A stretch of 64,000 nucleotides of DNA from Nocardiopsis potens DSM 45234. Lineage in GTDB: Bacteria > Actinomycetota > Actinomycetes > Streptosporangiales > Streptosporangiaceae. Both the position numbers and the translations under genes were made by a program. The stretch lies in contig NZ_ANBB01000044.1 of the NCBI RefSeq assembly GCF_000341105.1, positions 1-64,000 on the forward strand, in the 5' to 3' direction. Numbering within the stretch: position 1 is the first letter of the stretch; each line of letters starts with the position of its first letter. The notes beneath the pieces are model-generated. The model was not told the DNA's origin, did not search any database, and saw nothing but the letters and a program-made list of their open reading frames with translations. Shown one piece after another: positions 35,930 through 45,081 of the stretch.

Positions 35930-37222
35930 ATGCTTCAGCAGGCCGCGATCGCCGCCGAACTGGCGCGCCACCGCTACGACGCACTGATCACCCTCCACCG
36001 GCGCCACGGCCCGGTCTTCTCCCTGGGAGCCGGGCGGTACCGGTACGTCTACCTGATCGGCCCGGAGGCGAACCGCTTCATCTTCGCCAACGGCCACCTG
36101 TTCGGCACCCGCGACGTCTTCGACTCCCTCGCCGCCGTCGACGGTCCCACGTCGCTGCTGATCAGCGAGGGGGCCGAGCACACCCGGCGGAGGCGGCTGG
36201 TCCGCCCCGCCCTGCACCACCGGCAGGTGGCCGGGTACGTGCGCACCATCGCCGAGGAGGCCGACACCGCCGTGGACGCCCTGACGCCCGGCGGGACCGC
36301 CGACGTCTACCAGGTGTTCCGCGCCGCCGTCCGGCGCAGCACCGTGCGGTCGCTGTTCGGCCCGAGGCTCGCCGCCGACGCGGACTTCTTCGGCGCCCGG
36401 CTGCAGCCCATGCTCGACCTGATCGACCGGCCGCCGCAGCTGGTCCGGCTGCACCGCAGGCTGGGAACGCCCGCCTGGCGCCGGGCGATGGCGGCCAAGG
36501 CCGGCGCGGACGCGCGGATCTTCGCCGAGATCTCCCGGCTGCGGGCCGGCTCCGCGGACGGCGACGGCCACATCCTGGCCGCCCTGGTGCACGGGCGAGG
36601 CGAGGACGGCACCGGCCTGAGCGACGAGGAGGTCCGCGACCAGGCGATCACCCTGATCGCGGCCGGCTACGAGACGACCGGCGCGGCGATGGCCTGGGCG
36701 GTGCACCGGATGCTCCGCACCGAGGGGGCCTGGAAGGCGGTCCGGGCCGAGGCCGAGGAGGCCGGCCCGCCCACCGCCGCGGCCCTGGCCGGGATGCCCT
36801 ACCTGAGCGGGGTCGTCCAGGAGACGCTCCGGCTGCACCCGCCGGCCGCCATCAGCGCCCGCCGGGCGGTCGAGGGGTTCTCCTTCGCCGGGCGGCGCGT
36901 TCCGGCCGGCGCCTTGGTCGTCTACAGCCCTTACGCCACGCACCGGCTGCCCGGGGTCTGGGAGGATCCGGCGGCCTTCCGCCCGGAGCGCTGGACCGGC
37001 GGCCTGCGGCCGGCCCCCGATGAGTTCCTGCCGTTCGGCGGGGGCGCCCACCGCTGCGTCGGCTCCGCGCTGGCCACCACCGAGCTGGCCGTGATGCTCG
37101 CCCGCCTGGCCGTCCGCACCGTCCTGAGCCCGATCGGCCCGCCGCCGGCCCCCTCGGGCCTGATCACGATGCGCCCCGGCGGCGGCCTGCCGGTCCGCGT
37201 CCTGCACCGCGCCCCGCGCTGA
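35930..37222 (+). CDS. Cytochrome P450
   Basis: A 430-residue soluble P450. I-helix [12 protein letters not shown] near 243-254 with the acid-alcohol-type ET pair, K-helix ETLR near 298-301, PERW near 348 and the heme loop [13 protein letters not shown] with Cys376. Length and sequence suggest a class I bacterial enzyme needing ferredoxin and reductase from elsewhere. GGAGG lies 6 nt before the ATG. It is probably regulated by the upstream TetR. No biosynthetic core gene is nearby, so the substrate is open: fatty acid, terpenoid or xenobiotic. Confidence 0.93.
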   Translation: MLQQAAIAAELARHRYDALITLHRRHGPVFSLGAGRYRYVYLIGPEANRFIFANGHLFGTRDVFDSLAAVDGPTSLLISEGAEHTRRRRLVRPALHHRQVAGYVRTIAEEADTAVDALTPGGTADVYQVFRAAVRRSTVRSLFGPRLAADADFFGARLQPMLDLIDRPPQLVRLHRRLGTPAWRRAMAAKAGADARIFAEISRLRAGSADGDGHILAALVHGRGEDGTGLSDEEVRDQAITLIAAGYETTGAAMAWAVHRMLRTEGAWKAVRAEAEEAGPPTAAALAGMPYLSGVVQETLRLHPPAAISARRAVEGFSFAGRRVPAGALVVYSPYATHRLPGVWEDPAAFRPERWTGGLRPAPDEFLPFGGGAHRCVGSALATTELAVMLARLAVRTVLSPIGPPPAPSGLITMRPGGGLPVRVLHRAPR

Positions 37223-37398
37223 GCGGCACCCCGGGCCCGTTCCCCGCCGCCCCCTGCACCGGGCGCCGGTTGGCCATGGGCCGGGCGGACACGATAGACA
37301 CTGGCGGAGGCGCGCGAGGGGCGGCGCGGTGCGCGGCCGCCCGCCGGACCGGTCCGGGCGCGCCGCCGCTCCGTCCGACGATCACGAGGAGGCACGCC

Positions 37399-37935
37399 GT
37401 GGCCAAGCCGCCATCTCCCTACGACTTCCTGCCCGAGGTCCCGTCCTTCACCGTCACCAGCGACGACGTCGCGGACGGGGTCACCCTGTCCGCGGCCCAG
37501 GTCAGCGGGATCATGGGGGCGGGCGGCCAGGACGTCTCGCCGCAGCTGTCCTGGAGCGGGTTCCCCGAGGGGACGCAGAGCTTCGCCGTCACCTGCTTCG
37601 ACCCCGACGCGCCCACCGGCAGCGGCTTCTGGCACTGGGCGGTGTGCAACATCCCGGCCGGCGTGACGTCGCTGCCGGCCGGCGCCGGCGGCGAGGGCGG
37701 CCCCGGGCTGCCCGAGGGCGCCGTGACCGTGCGCAACGACGCCGGGGGGCACCGCTACATCGGCGCGGCGCCGCCCGCCGGGCACGGCCCGCACCGCTAC
37801 CTCTTCGCGGTGCACGCGGTGGGCGTCCCGGCCCTGGACGTGGACTCCTCGGCGAGCCCGGCGTTCCTCGGGTTCAACCTGTTCTTCAACACGCTGGCGC
37901 GCGCCGTGGTCACCCCGGTCTACGAGCAGAAGTGA
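37399..37935 (+). CDS. YbhB/YbcL-family (PEBP/Raf-kinase-inhibitor-like) protein
   Basis: A 178-residue PEBP-fold protein. Typical sequence: [64 protein letters not shown] and [12 protein letters not shown]. The ligand pocket DPDAP and HRY motifs are intact. Bacterial members bind small anions or phospholipid head groups; their role is poorly known. It starts at GTG 37399 after GAGGAGG; the frame is open further upstream. A perfect palindrome follows. Confidence 0.92.
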   Translation: MAKPPSPYDFLPEVPSFTVTSDDVADGVTLSAAQVSGIMGAGGQDVSPQLSWSGFPEGTQSFAVTCFDPDAPTGSGFWHWAVCNIPAGVTSLPAGAGGEGGPGLPEGAVTVRNDAGGHRYIGAAPPAGHGPHRYLFAVHAVGVPALDVDSSASPAFLGFNLFFNTLARAVVTPVYEQK

Positions 37936-37972
37936 GGCCGCCCGCCGCCCGCGGGCGGCGGACCGCTCCGGA

Positions 37973-38010
37973 GGGGCGGCCGGCGCCGGACGTCCGGCGC
38001 CGGCCGCCCC
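37973..38010. terminator. Perfect 38-bp palindrome after the PEBP gene
   Basis: Arms 37973-37991 and 37992-38010 are fully complementary without a loop; TTCG follows. Confidence 0.75.
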
Positions 38011-38091
38011 TTCGCGTTCCCTCCCGACGGTTCCGCACATATGATCCGTCACGAAGGAAGAGAATCGAACAGGAGAGAGGTGCGCACGAAC

Positions 38092-38733
38092 ATGGTGATC
38101 GAACGTTCCGGCCCCGTCGTCGTCTTCGACTACGGCGAGGTCGTCTCCCTCCCGCCCTCCGCGGAGGACCGCGCCGCCCTCGAAGGCCTGTCCGGCACGG
38201 ACGCCGAGGCGTTCTGGGAGGCCTACTGGGGCGAGCGCCGCGAGTACGACCGCGGCCTGCCCGCCGCCGACTACTGGGGCCGCGTCGCCCTCCGGGCGGG
38301 GGCCGACTGGGACGCCGCCCGGACGCAGCGGCTGTGGGCGGCCGACGTGGCCTCCTGGCTGCGCCCCGACCCCCGGGTCGCGGACCTGCTCGCCGAGCTG
38401 TCCGGGCGGGGCGTGCGCACCGCCCTGCTCTCCAACGCCCCCCGCGACATCGCCGGGGCGCTGCGGCACTCCCCCGCCCTGGCCGCCATGGAGCACCTGT
38501 TCTTCAGCTGCGACCTGGGCGCGTGCAAGCCCGAACCGGCCGTCTACCGGCACGTGCTGGACGCGCTCGGCTCCTCCCCCGCCGAGACGGTCTTCGTCGA
38601 CGACCGGAAGGAGAACGTGCTCGCCGCCGCGGAGCACGGCATCGACGCCCACCACTACACCGGTTTCGCGGCGTTCCGGGCGTTCCTGGCGGAGCGGCTC
38701 GGCTCCGAGCCGGGCCGACACGCCGAACCTTAG
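38092..38733 (+). CDS. HAD-superfamily hydrolase
   Basis: A 213-residue HAD phosphatase-like protein of the IA type. Motif I is VVVFDYGEVV (nucleophile Asp; the second Asp is replaced by Gly), motif II LLSNAP, motif III CKPEPAVYRHVLDALG and motif IV VFVDDRKENVLAA. The cap is helical. The missing second Asp is shared by many FDxGGV-type members with haloacid or phosphatase-like activity. Start uncertain: ATG 38092 or GTG 38080, which has AGGAG upstream. Substrate unknown. Confidence 0.86.
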   Translation: MVIERSGPVVVFDYGEVVSLPPSAEDRAALEGLSGTDAEAFWEAYWGERREYDRGLPAADYWGRVALRAGADWDAARTQRLWAADVASWLRPDPRVADLLAELSGRGVRTALLSNAPRDIAGALRHSPALAAMEHLFFSCDLGACKPEPAVYRHVLDALGSSPAETVFVDDRKENVLAAAEHGIDAHHYTGFAAFRAFLAERLGSEPGRHAEP

Positions 38734-39116
38734 TGGTCTCGCACCGTTCTGAACTGGGAACGGACAGTGTTGAGGGCGGGCGGATCCGGGGGCCGGGCAT
38801 GCGGGCGGCCCGGCCCGGATGCCGCAGTGGAAGGGAGGAGAGCGCCTCGCCGAGGGTTCCGGGGCCGGCCCGCGCGCACGGCCGCGGGGAGCACGCCCAC
38901 GCCGGGTCCCCGGTTGTCCTGGAAACCGGAACCGGCCAAGTACGGGCATGGTTCCCGGTGGCGTCCTACGCTCGTTGAGGGACGGACATCGACCATCCCC
39001 TTTGGACCGGGCCCGCCGCTTCGGCCCTTCGCGAGGAGGAACCGCCGTGGTCCCGATCGAACACCACGCGGTTCCGTGCCGATCACAACACCCATACCGA
39101 GCGGAGAGGTTCATCG
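38734..39116 (+). other. Spacer (383 bp) before the ATP-grasp gene
   Basis: No gene. It has a small inverted repeat around 38744-38763 (CCGTTC and GAACGG, with inner GTTC-T-GAAC). The 39040-39110 part is less G+C-rich and leads into the Shine-Dalgarno GGAGAGG of the next gene. Confidence 0.45.
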
Positions 39117-40166
39117 GTGACCGCTGCACAGTCTTCCGAGCGGCCGACCGTGGTGATAACGACCGCGGGATCGGCGGCGACATCCGGCACCATCATCCAC
39201 CTGCGGCGCCTGGGGTACCGGGTCATCGCGACCGACATCGACGCCACCGCGCCGGGCCTCTATCTCGCCGACGAGTGCCATCTGGTGCCCCCGGGGACCA
39301 GCCCCGAGTTCGTTCCCGAACTCCGCGGCATCTGCGCCAAGGAGAACGCGGTCGCGCTGATCCCCCTGGTCGACGAGGAGCTGCTGGCCGCGAGCGAGCT
39401 CGCCCTGGAAGGGCTGCAGGTGCTGCTGCCGCGCACCGAGTTCATCGCGACCTGCCTGGACAAGTACGTGCTGATGCGGCGCCTGGCCGAGGCGGGGCTC
39501 CCGGTCCCGAAGACCGCGCTGGCCGCGGAGTGGACCGACGCGCCGGAGGCGCCGGTGGTGGTCAAGCCGCGCTCCGGCCGGGGCAGCCGGGGGGTGTCGG
39601 TGTGCACCTCCCCCGAGGAGCTGGGCGGGCTGCTCACCGAGAGCGGCTACGCCTCCGAGGACCTGATCGTCCAGGAGCGCGTGCCCGGCCAGGAGTTCAC
39701 CGTCTCCGTGGTGGTCTGGCGGGACGGCGGGGTGCAGGCCGTGGTGCCCAAGGAGGTGGTGCTCAAGCGGGGCGTCACCAAGTTCGCCGTGACCCGGCGG
39801 AACCGGAGGGTGATCGAGGTGTGCCGGGCCGTCCAGGAGGAGCTGCGGGCCGACGGGCCGTTCAACGTCCAGCTCAGCCTGGACGCCGCCGGCGAACCGC
39901 GGATCTTCGAGATCAACCCCCGGTTCTCCTCCACCGCGCCGCTGACCGTGGCGGCCGGGGTGGACGAGATCGCCGGGCTGCTGGGCCAGGCCGTGGCCGA
40001 CGGCCCCCGGCTGCGCGACGAGTGGCGGGAGGGCGTCGTGATGGTCCGCCGCTGGGCCGACGAGTTCATCGACGAGGAGAGGTTCTCCTCGTTCGGCATC
40101 TCCCCGGCCGGGTCCGGCCCCGCCCGGGACTGCGAGGCGCCGGTGATCGCGCAGGCGGCCCCGTGA
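39117..40166 (+). CDS. ATP-grasp enzyme of unknown substrate
   Basis: A 349-residue ATP-grasp ligase. An N-terminal Rossmann-like part (VVITTAGSAATSGTIIHLRRLGYRVIATDID, then LADECHLVPPG) resembles carbamoyl-phosphate synthase/PurK relatives. The ATP-grasp core follows: DKYVLMRRLAEAGLPVPKT near 119-137, PVVVKPRSGRGSRGVSVC near 146-163, VQERVPGQEFTVSVVVW near 183-199, and the Mg-binding EINPRFSSTAP near 265-275. The start is GTG 39117 after GGAGAGG. It shares GTGA with the phosphatase gene, so the products likely act together. The acyl acceptor is unknown. Confidence 0.82.
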   Translation: MTAAQSSERPTVVITTAGSAATSGTIIHLRRLGYRVIATDIDATAPGLYLADECHLVPPGTSPEFVPELRGICAKENAVALIPLVDEELLAASELALEGLQVLLPRTEFIATCLDKYVLMRRLAEAGLPVPKTALAAEWTDAPEAPVVVKPRSGRGSRGVSVCTSPEELGGLLTESGYASEDLIVQERVPGQEFTVSVVVWRDGGVQAVVPKEVVLKRGVTKFAVTRRNRRVIEVCRAVQEELRADGPFNVQLSLDAAGEPRIFEINPRFSSTAPLTVAAGVDEIAGLLGQAVADGPRLRDEWREGVVMVRRWADEFIDEERFSSFGISPAGSGPARDCEAPVIAQAAP

Positions 40167-40981
40167 GCCGGCGAAGACTCCGGTCGGACACCCTGGCCAC
40201 CGCGCTCACCGGGGCGGTGCTGGAGGTCGGGGTGCTGCTGCGCGAGTGGCGCTCCGACGCCCGCGCGACCAGCGGCGTCTGGGAGGGATCGCAGTTCAAG
40301 GCGGAGGCGGACGCGATGGCGCACGGCGCGCTGAGCGACCGGCTCCGCGCCCTGGAGCCGGGGGTGCCGGTGCTCAGCGAGGAGGACTCCGCCTCGCTGG
40401 TCTCCGACCGCCCCGGCGTGCACTGGATGATCGACCCGATCGACGGCACCGCCAGCTTCGTGCACGGCTACCCCGGCTACGTCACCCAGGCCGCGCTGAT
40501 GGAGGGCGGCGCCCCGGTGGTGGCGGCGATCTACGCGCCGGAGAACGACGTGATGTACGCGGCGGTGCGCGGCGTGGGCGCCACCCGGAACGGGGACCAC
40601 CTGCCGCGGCTCTCCCCCGCACCGGTCGGCACCGGCGCGCTCATCGACAACACCCCGGAGCCGCGCGGCATCGCGCTCGCCGCCTACCGGCACTTCGGGT
40701 TCGGCGAGTACCAGGAGTCCGGCAGCATCGGGCTGAAGCTGTGCCGGGTGGCCGAGGGCGCGGCGCAGCTCTTCGTCAAGGACGTCCCGGTCCGCGACTG
40801 GGACGTGGCCGCGCCGCAGCTCGTCCTGGAGGAGACCGGGGCGGGGCTGCTCCGGCTGGACGGCACCCGGTTCGACCACCGCGGAGGGTACGAGAGCGGC
40901 GGCCTGATCGCCGGCACCGACGAGGCGGCCTGCGCCGAGGTGGCCCGCTGGCACCGGTCCCGGAGCGGGCCCGCCCGGTGA
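40163..40981 (+). CDS. Inositol-monophosphatase/CysQ-like phosphatase
   Basis: A 272-residue Mg-dependent, Li-sensitive-type phosphatase. Metal-site motifs: VLSEEDSASL near 71-80 (EE), WMIDPIDGTASFVHGYPGY near 91-109, and DWDVAAPQLVLEETGA near 213-228. Members hydrolyse inositol phosphate, fructose bisphosphate or 3'-phosphoadenosine 5'-phosphate; LSEED and DPIDGT do not decide between them. GTG 40163 overlaps the ATP-grasp stop. Its own stop (40979-40981) lies in the left arm of a 23-bp inverted repeat. Confidence 0.86.
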   Translation: MSRRRLRSDTLATALTGAVLEVGVLLREWRSDARATSGVWEGSQFKAEADAMAHGALSDRLRALEPGVPVLSEEDSASLVSDRPGVHWMIDPIDGTASFVHGYPGYVTQAALMEGGAPVVAAIYAPENDVMYAAVRGVGATRNGDHLPRLSPAPVGTGALIDNTPEPRGIALAAYRHFGFGEYQESGSIGLKLCRVAEGAAQLFVKDVPVRDWDVAAPQLVLEETGAGLLRLDGTRFDHRGGYESGGLIAGTDEAACAEVARWHRSRSGPAR

Positions 40982-41032
40982 TCTCGGCGCTGCGGGGGCA
41001 TCAAAGCGTCCCGCAGCGCCGAGATCACCGGG
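40974..41032 (+). terminator. Long hairpin with perfect 23-bp stem
   Basis: 40974-40996 pairs completely with 41010-41032 around a 13-nt loop. The left arm includes the phosphatase stop codon. A degenerate relative lies at 41657-41722. Confidence 0.8.
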
Positions 41033-41186
41033 CTCGTTGAGCCGTCCCGGGCCGAGGCGTCCTCCTTTCGGAGGACCCCGGACCGGCCCGGCGGTCCATT
41101 GCCCGGCGTCCGCGGCGGACTTAGCCTCGGTGGTGAGCAGCGTCTCCGCCGGCCCGGCGGGGAGCCGATCCCGAGGAGGCCGCCCG

Positions 41187-41645
41187 ATGGACCCCGAACC
41201 GCAGCACCGCGGGGACATGCGCGTGTCCGACGCCGAGCGGGACGTGACGGCGCAGCGCCTGGCCGCCGCGCTCTCCGACGGCCGCCTCGACATGGAGGAG
41301 TACCAGAAGCGGCTGGACGCGGCGATGTCCGCGGTCACCGCGTCCGACCTGCGGGGGCTCACCGCCGACCTGCCGCCGGACGCCGGCGCCGCCCCCGCGC
41401 CCCGCGGCGAGGGCCCGGTCGACCTCTCCGCGATGGCCCCGCCCGCCCGGCCCTCCTTCTGGCACGGGCGGCTGGAGGAGTGGCGCTCCTGGGGCGGCGG
41501 CGCGGTCATCATGATCGGCATCTGGGGCGTCACCAGCGCCACCAGCGGCGAGTTCCTGCCGTTCTGGCCGCTCATCCCGCTGGGCATCTGGGCCGCGGTC
41601 CTGGTCGCCGGGATGCTCTCCGGCAAGAGCGGGAACTGCTCCTAG
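41187..41645 (+). CDS. DUF1707 membrane protein (copy 1 of 3)
   Basis: A 152-residue protein. The N-terminal DUF1707 (about 11-62: MRVSDAERDVTAQRLAAALSDGRLDMEEYQKRLDAAM, then SDLRGLTADLP) is followed by a Pro/Ala linker and a C-terminal pair of membrane helices (GGAVIMIGIWGVTSATSG and FWPLIPLGIWAAVLVAGML). DUF1707 is common in actinobacterial membrane proteins; its function is not established. GAGGAGG precedes ATG 41187. First of three tandem paralogues. Confidence 0.88.
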   Translation: MDPEPQHRGDMRVSDAERDVTAQRLAAALSDGRLDMEEYQKRLDAAMSAVTASDLRGLTADLPPDAGAAPAPRGEGPVDLSAMAPPARPSFWHGRLEEWRSWGGGAVIMIGIWGVTSATSGEFLPFWPLIPLGIWAAVLVAGMLSGKSGNCS

Positions 41646-41656
41646 AGCCTCGACGC

Positions 41657-41722
41657 GGTGATCTCGGCGGCGCGCCCCTTTCAGAGCGCTCCGGCAGGGC
41701 CGCAGCGTCAAGATCATCGGGG
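41657..41722 (+). terminator. Imperfect hairpin related to 40974-41032
   Basis: GGTGATCTCGGCGGCGC pairs imperfectly with the GC-rich GCAGCGTCAAGATCATC arm. The loop contains AGAGCGCTCCGGCAGGGC, nearly the core of the palindrome at 17938-17985. Confidence 0.5.
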
Positions 41723-41832
41723 CGGGTGCCGCCTCCGCGCCGGGGCCGGAGCGGGACAGCGGCCTTTTCTCTCGGCACGGTCCCGCGTATCGTGAATCTC
41801 CCCATCATCTTGTGCGAGGGGGGTGGGCCCCG

Positions 41833-42294
41833 GTGGAGGATGAACGCGTCCCTGAGGAACGCATGCGCGCCTCGGACGCCGACCGGGACGCCACCGCGGA
41901 ACGCCTCGCCACCGCCCTCGCCGAGGGCCGCCTCCGCCTGGACGAGTACGAGGAGCGGCTGCACGCGGCGATGAGCGCCGTCCACCTCGGCGATCTGGCC
42001 GCCCTCACCGCCGACATCCCCGAGCCGGCCCCGGCCGTGCCCGCCGTCGGGGAGGAGCCGGAAAGTCCCGCCGCCACCGCGCTGGGACCGGCCCCCTCGG
42101 CCTGGAAGGAGTGGACCGACGAGTGGCGCTGGTGGCTCGGCGGCGCGGTCATCATGACCGGGATCTGGGGCGTCACCAGCATCATGGGCGGCGCACTGCT
42201 GCCCTACTGGCCGCTGGTGCCGCTGGGCATCTGGGCCGCGATCCTGGTCGCCGCCGCCATCTGGCCGGATGAGAGCTCCGACAGCCGTAGGTGA
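41833..42294 (+). CDS. DUF1707 membrane protein (copy 2 of 3)
   Basis: A 153-residue paralogue of the flanking proteins, with DUF1707 at about 10-60 (MRASDADRDATAERLATALAEGRLRLDEYEERLHAAM) and two C-terminal helices (GGAVIMTGIWGVTSIMGG, YWPLVPLGIWAAILVAAAI). GTG 41833 is chosen because it aligns exactly with the start of copy 3; GTG 41812 and ATG 41863 are possible. Overlaps the next reading frame, suggesting coupled translation. Confidence 0.85.
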   Translation: MEDERVPEERMRASDADRDATAERLATALAEGRLRLDEYEERLHAAMSAVHLGDLAALTADIPEPAPAVPAVGEEPESPAATALGPAPSAWKEWTDEWRWWLGGAVIMTGIWGVTSIMGGALLPYWPLVPLGIWAAILVAAAIWPDESSDSRR

Positions 42295-42329
42295 ACCCGC
42301 CCTGCCGGACCCGAGGGGGTGACACGGGA

Positions 42330-42800
42330 ATGGGCGACGAACCGCTTCCCCCGGAGAGGATGCGCGCCTCCGACGCGGACCGCGACGTCGTCGCGCGGCG
42401 CCTGGGCCACGCCCTGCAGGAGGGCCGGCTGACCCTGGAGGAGTACCGGGAGCGGCTGGATCTGGCGATGCGCTCGGTCACCTCGGGCGACCTGGCGGGC
42501 CTCACCCGCGACCTGCCCGACCCCCCGGAGGAGGTGCTCCACCCGGAGCGGGCCGAACCGCCCCCGGACCCCGCGCGGCTCCGCGCCGAGGCCTGGCGCC
42601 GCCGCCTGGAGCCGTGGCGCGGCCTCGCCGCGATCTCCGTGGTGCTCATCGCGATCTGGGGCGTCACCAGCGTCATCGCCCAGGAGCTGATCGTCTTCTG
42701 GCCGCTGGTCCCGATCGGCTTCATGGCCGTCTTCACCTGCGTGGGCGCCTTCGGCCGGCACCCTCCGCGGGACGGGGGCGGGTGCGCCGGCCACCGGTGA
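42330..42800 (+). CDS. DUF1707 membrane protein (copy 3 of 3)
   Basis: A 156-residue third paralogue: DUF1707 (MRASDADRDVVARRLGHALQEGRLTLEEYRERLDLAM) then two helices (GLAAISVVLIAIWGVTS, FWPLVPIGFMAVFTCVGAF). The motif IWGVTS at the first helix and WPLxPxG at the second are conserved in all three copies. ATG 42330 follows GAGGGGGTGA; GTG 42291 would overlap the previous stop. Unknown function, probably a membrane-associated oligomer with the other two. Confidence 0.87.
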   Translation: MGDEPLPPERMRASDADRDVVARRLGHALQEGRLTLEEYRERLDLAMRSVTSGDLAGLTRDLPDPPEEVLHPERAEPPPDPARLRAEAWRRRLEPWRGLAAISVVLIAIWGVTSVIAQELIVFWPLVPIGFMAVFTCVGAFGRHPPRDGGGCAGHR

Positions 42801-42860
42801 GCGCGGCACCGCCGGGGCGGCCCGCCCGGGGCCCGGCGGGGCGCCGGGGTACCGGGGTGC

Positions 42861-43355
42861 TCAGCCCGCGGCGTGCAGCCAGCGCACGGGGGCGCCGTCG
42901 CCGGCGTAGCGGAACGGCTCCAGCTCCTCGTCCCACACCCGGCCGGTGAGCCGGTCCAGCTCCTCGACCAGGTCGACCTCCTGGGCGGCGGCCCGCTCCA
43001 TGGCGCTGCGCAGCCGCGCCTCGGGCACCAGGACCTCGCCGGAGGCGCTGGTGACCGCGGTGAAGATGCCGAGGGCGGGGGTGTAGCTGTACCGGACGCC
43101 GTCGCAGCCCGGGGTGGCCTCCTCGGTCACCTCGAAGCGCAGCCGCTGCCAGCCGTTGAGGGCAGAGGTGATCGCGCCGGAGGTCCCGGGCGCGCCCTGC
43201 CAGTTGAGCTCGGCGCGGTGGGTCCCCGGGGCGGCCGGCTGGTCGTCCCAGTCGAGTTTGACGGGCACACCGACGACACCCGCGACCGCCCACTCGACGT
43301 GTGGGCACAGCGCCGCGGGCGCGGAGTGGACATACAAGACGCCACGTGCGGACAC
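42861..43355 (-). CDS. DUF3145-family protein
   Basis: A 164-residue protein that matches DUF3145 as known in streptomycetes: SARGVLYVHSAPAALCPHVEWAVAGV at the N-terminus and WDEELEPFRYAGDGAPVRWLHAAG at the end. It is conserved across actinomycetes and of unknown function. GTG 43355 has AGGAGG five bases upstream, so long upstream extensions in frame are not real. Divergent from the sigma factor gene (217 bp). Confidence 0.92.
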   Translation of the reverse strand: MSARGVLYVHSAPAALCPHVEWAVAGVVGVPVKLDWDDQPAAPGTHRAELNWQGAPGTSGAITSALNGWQRLRFEVTEEATPGCDGVRYSYTPALGIFTAVTSASGEVLVPEARLRSAMERAAAQEVDLVEELDRLTGRVWDEELEPFRYAGDGAPVRWLHAAG

Positions 43356-43572
43356 CGAACCTCCTGATACGAACGAGTGCGCTTCCCCGACGCCCTCGTT
43401 CACCGCGGAGGAGCCGTCCGTTCGAGAGTTCTCCGTGGCCCATTGTGCCCCATCGGCCACTCGGGCACCAGGTCGCTCCTGGCCGGATCCGGCATGCCCG
43501 CCTGCGGTCGGCGCGCTGCGGTTAGCGTGGTCCTCAGGTGTGGCAGGTTCCGCGAGTCTACTTGGGGTGCGG

Positions 43573-44199
43573 GTGAGTGACCAGACCTGTGACGGCCCTT
43601 CACCGGGAGAGCTGGTCGAGCGCGCCCGCACGGGCGATCCGGCCGCGGTGGAGGCGCTGCTCCGCCGGTACGCGCTGATGGTCGACGCGATCGTGCACTG
43701 CTACCGGCTGCCGCACCAGGACGCCGCCGACGCCCGCCAGCTGGTCTGGTGCCGGCTCGCCGAGTACCTGGACCGGATTCGCGAGCCGGAGCGGGTGGGG
43801 TCCTGGATCGCGCGCACCGCGCACAGCGCCTGCGCCAAGCAGGCCCGGATGGCGGCCCGGCTCGCCCCGGTCGACCCGGACACGCTGCACGCGGTGGACC
43901 ACGAGACGCCGGAGGCGGTGGTCCTCGCCGCGGAGCGGGGCCGCCTGGTCCGCGCCGCCATCACGGCCATGGGCGACCCCGACCGCACCGTGGCCGCGCT
44001 GGACCTGCACTGGCCGCGGGCGCCCGCGGCCGTCGTCGCCGAGGCCGCCCGGCTGCCCCCGTCCCGGGTCGAGGCCGTCCGCAGGCGCGCCCGCCGCAGG
44101 CTGAAGCGGCTGCTCACCGAGGATTTCGGGGAGTACGGCGGACCCCCGCCCGACGACCCGCCGAACGAACGAGAAAGGGCACCGCGCCGTGAACCGTGA
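43573..44199 (+). CDS. RNA polymerase sigma factor, sigma-70/ECF type
   Basis: A 208-residue sigma factor with two conserved regions. Region 2 is at about 12-85 (ELVERARTGDPAAVEALLRRYA, DARQLVWCRLAEYLDRI, VGSWIARTAHSACAKQAR). Region 4 is at about 130-178 (AAITAMGDPDRTVAALDLHW, VVAEAARLPPSRVEAVRRRARRRLKRLL). No anti-sigma with a zinc-finger motif is adjacent. The 3' end overlaps the next gene by 11 bp. The start is uncertain (GTG 43573 or 43567); no good ribosome site is seen. With the downstream CHAT gene it may form a stress module. Confidence 0.87.
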   Translation: MSDQTCDGPSPGELVERARTGDPAAVEALLRRYALMVDAIVHCYRLPHQDAADARQLVWCRLAEYLDRIREPERVGSWIARTAHSACAKQARMAARLAPVDPDTLHAVDHETPEAVVLAAERGRLVRAAITAMGDPDRTVAALDLHWPRAPAAVVAEAARLPPSRVEAVRRRARRRLKRLLTEDFGEYGGPPPDDPPNERERAPRREP

Positions 44200-44989
44200 C
44201 CCGCGCCCTCCGGACGACGCCCCGGGGGACGACCCGAACGCCCCCGGCGGGGCCCCCGGTCCGGAGGGCCCGGAAACCGGCGGAGCCGCCGCCGAGGGCC
44301 CCGAACCGGCGGACGCCCCCGGCGGAAGGGTCCCGAGGCCGGGCGCCCCCTCCACCGGCGAACCGGAACCGGCCGACGCCCACTCCCCACCCGGCGCCCC
44401 CTCCGCCGACGGAGCCGAGCCGGCCGACGGCCCCGACACGGAGGCCCCGGAAGCGGGCGCCCCCGGCCGAGAGGCCCCGGGGCCAGGCACCCCCTCCACC
44501 GGCGGCCCCTCCGCCGGCGAACCGGAGCCGGCCGACGACCCGGACCTGGAGTCGTTCATGGCCGGGCTCCGCACGGTGCAGCCGCAGGCCCGGCCCGTCC
44601 CGGCCGGCGAGCTGGCGGCCGCCGCCGCGGTCTTCGCCGTACGCGGCCCCGGGGTGCCGACGGCCGACCTGGTCGGCGACTCGGTGGAGGCCCCCGCGGG
44701 CGCCCTTCGGGACGCCCCGGACGGCGGCCCCCGCTACCTGCTGCTCCGCACCCGGGAGGCGGAGATCCGGCTGGAGGTCACCGGGTACGGGGGGCACCGG
44801 GACATCGTCGGGCGGCTCTCCCCGGCCCGCGCCGGCACCGTGGAGGTGCGGAACCCGGGCTCCGCCCGGGACGCCCCCCTCGACCGGGACGGCGCCTTCG
44901 CCAGCCGCGGCGTCCCCCGCGGCCCGGTCCGGCTCCTCTTCCGCGCGGACGGCCGCCCCCTGGTCGCCACCCCCTGGCTGACCGTCTGA
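44189..44989 (+). CDS. Low-complexity N-terminus/beta-rich domain protein next to sigma factor
   Basis: A 266-residue protein without a firm family. Residues 1-120 are a disordered Pro/Gly/Ala/Glu/Asp tract with imperfect repeats of the form GAPSTGEPEPAD. From about 120 the sequence is ordered (DLESFMAGLRTVQPQARPV), then alternating hydrophobic segments (RYLLLRTREAEIRLEVTGYG, DIVGRLSPARAGTVEVRNPG, GPVRLLFRADGRPLVATPWLTV) that suggest a beta-sandwich. GTG 44189 overlaps the sigma gene by 11 bp, so the two are coupled; a regulatory partner of the sigma factor is a reasonable but untested idea. Confidence 0.75.
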   Translation: MNRDPRPPDDAPGDDPNAPGGAPGPEGPETGGAAAEGPEPADAPGGRVPRPGAPSTGEPEPADAHSPPGAPSADGAEPADGPDTEAPEAGAPGREAPGPGTPSTGGPSAGEPEPADDPDLESFMAGLRTVQPQARPVPAGELAAAAAVFAVRGPGVPTADLVGDSVEAPAGALRDAPDGGPRYLLLRTREAEIRLEVTGYGGHRDIVGRLSPARAGTVEVRNPGSARDAPLDRDGAFASRGVPRGPVRLLFRADGRPLVATPWLTV

Positions 44990-45081
44990 GCACCGCCGCG
45001 CCCCTCCCCCGGCCCGCACCGGGAGTAGGCTCGTCGGACGATCCTTCCTCCCCCGGCCCCCTACCCCGAGGAGACCGCAGC

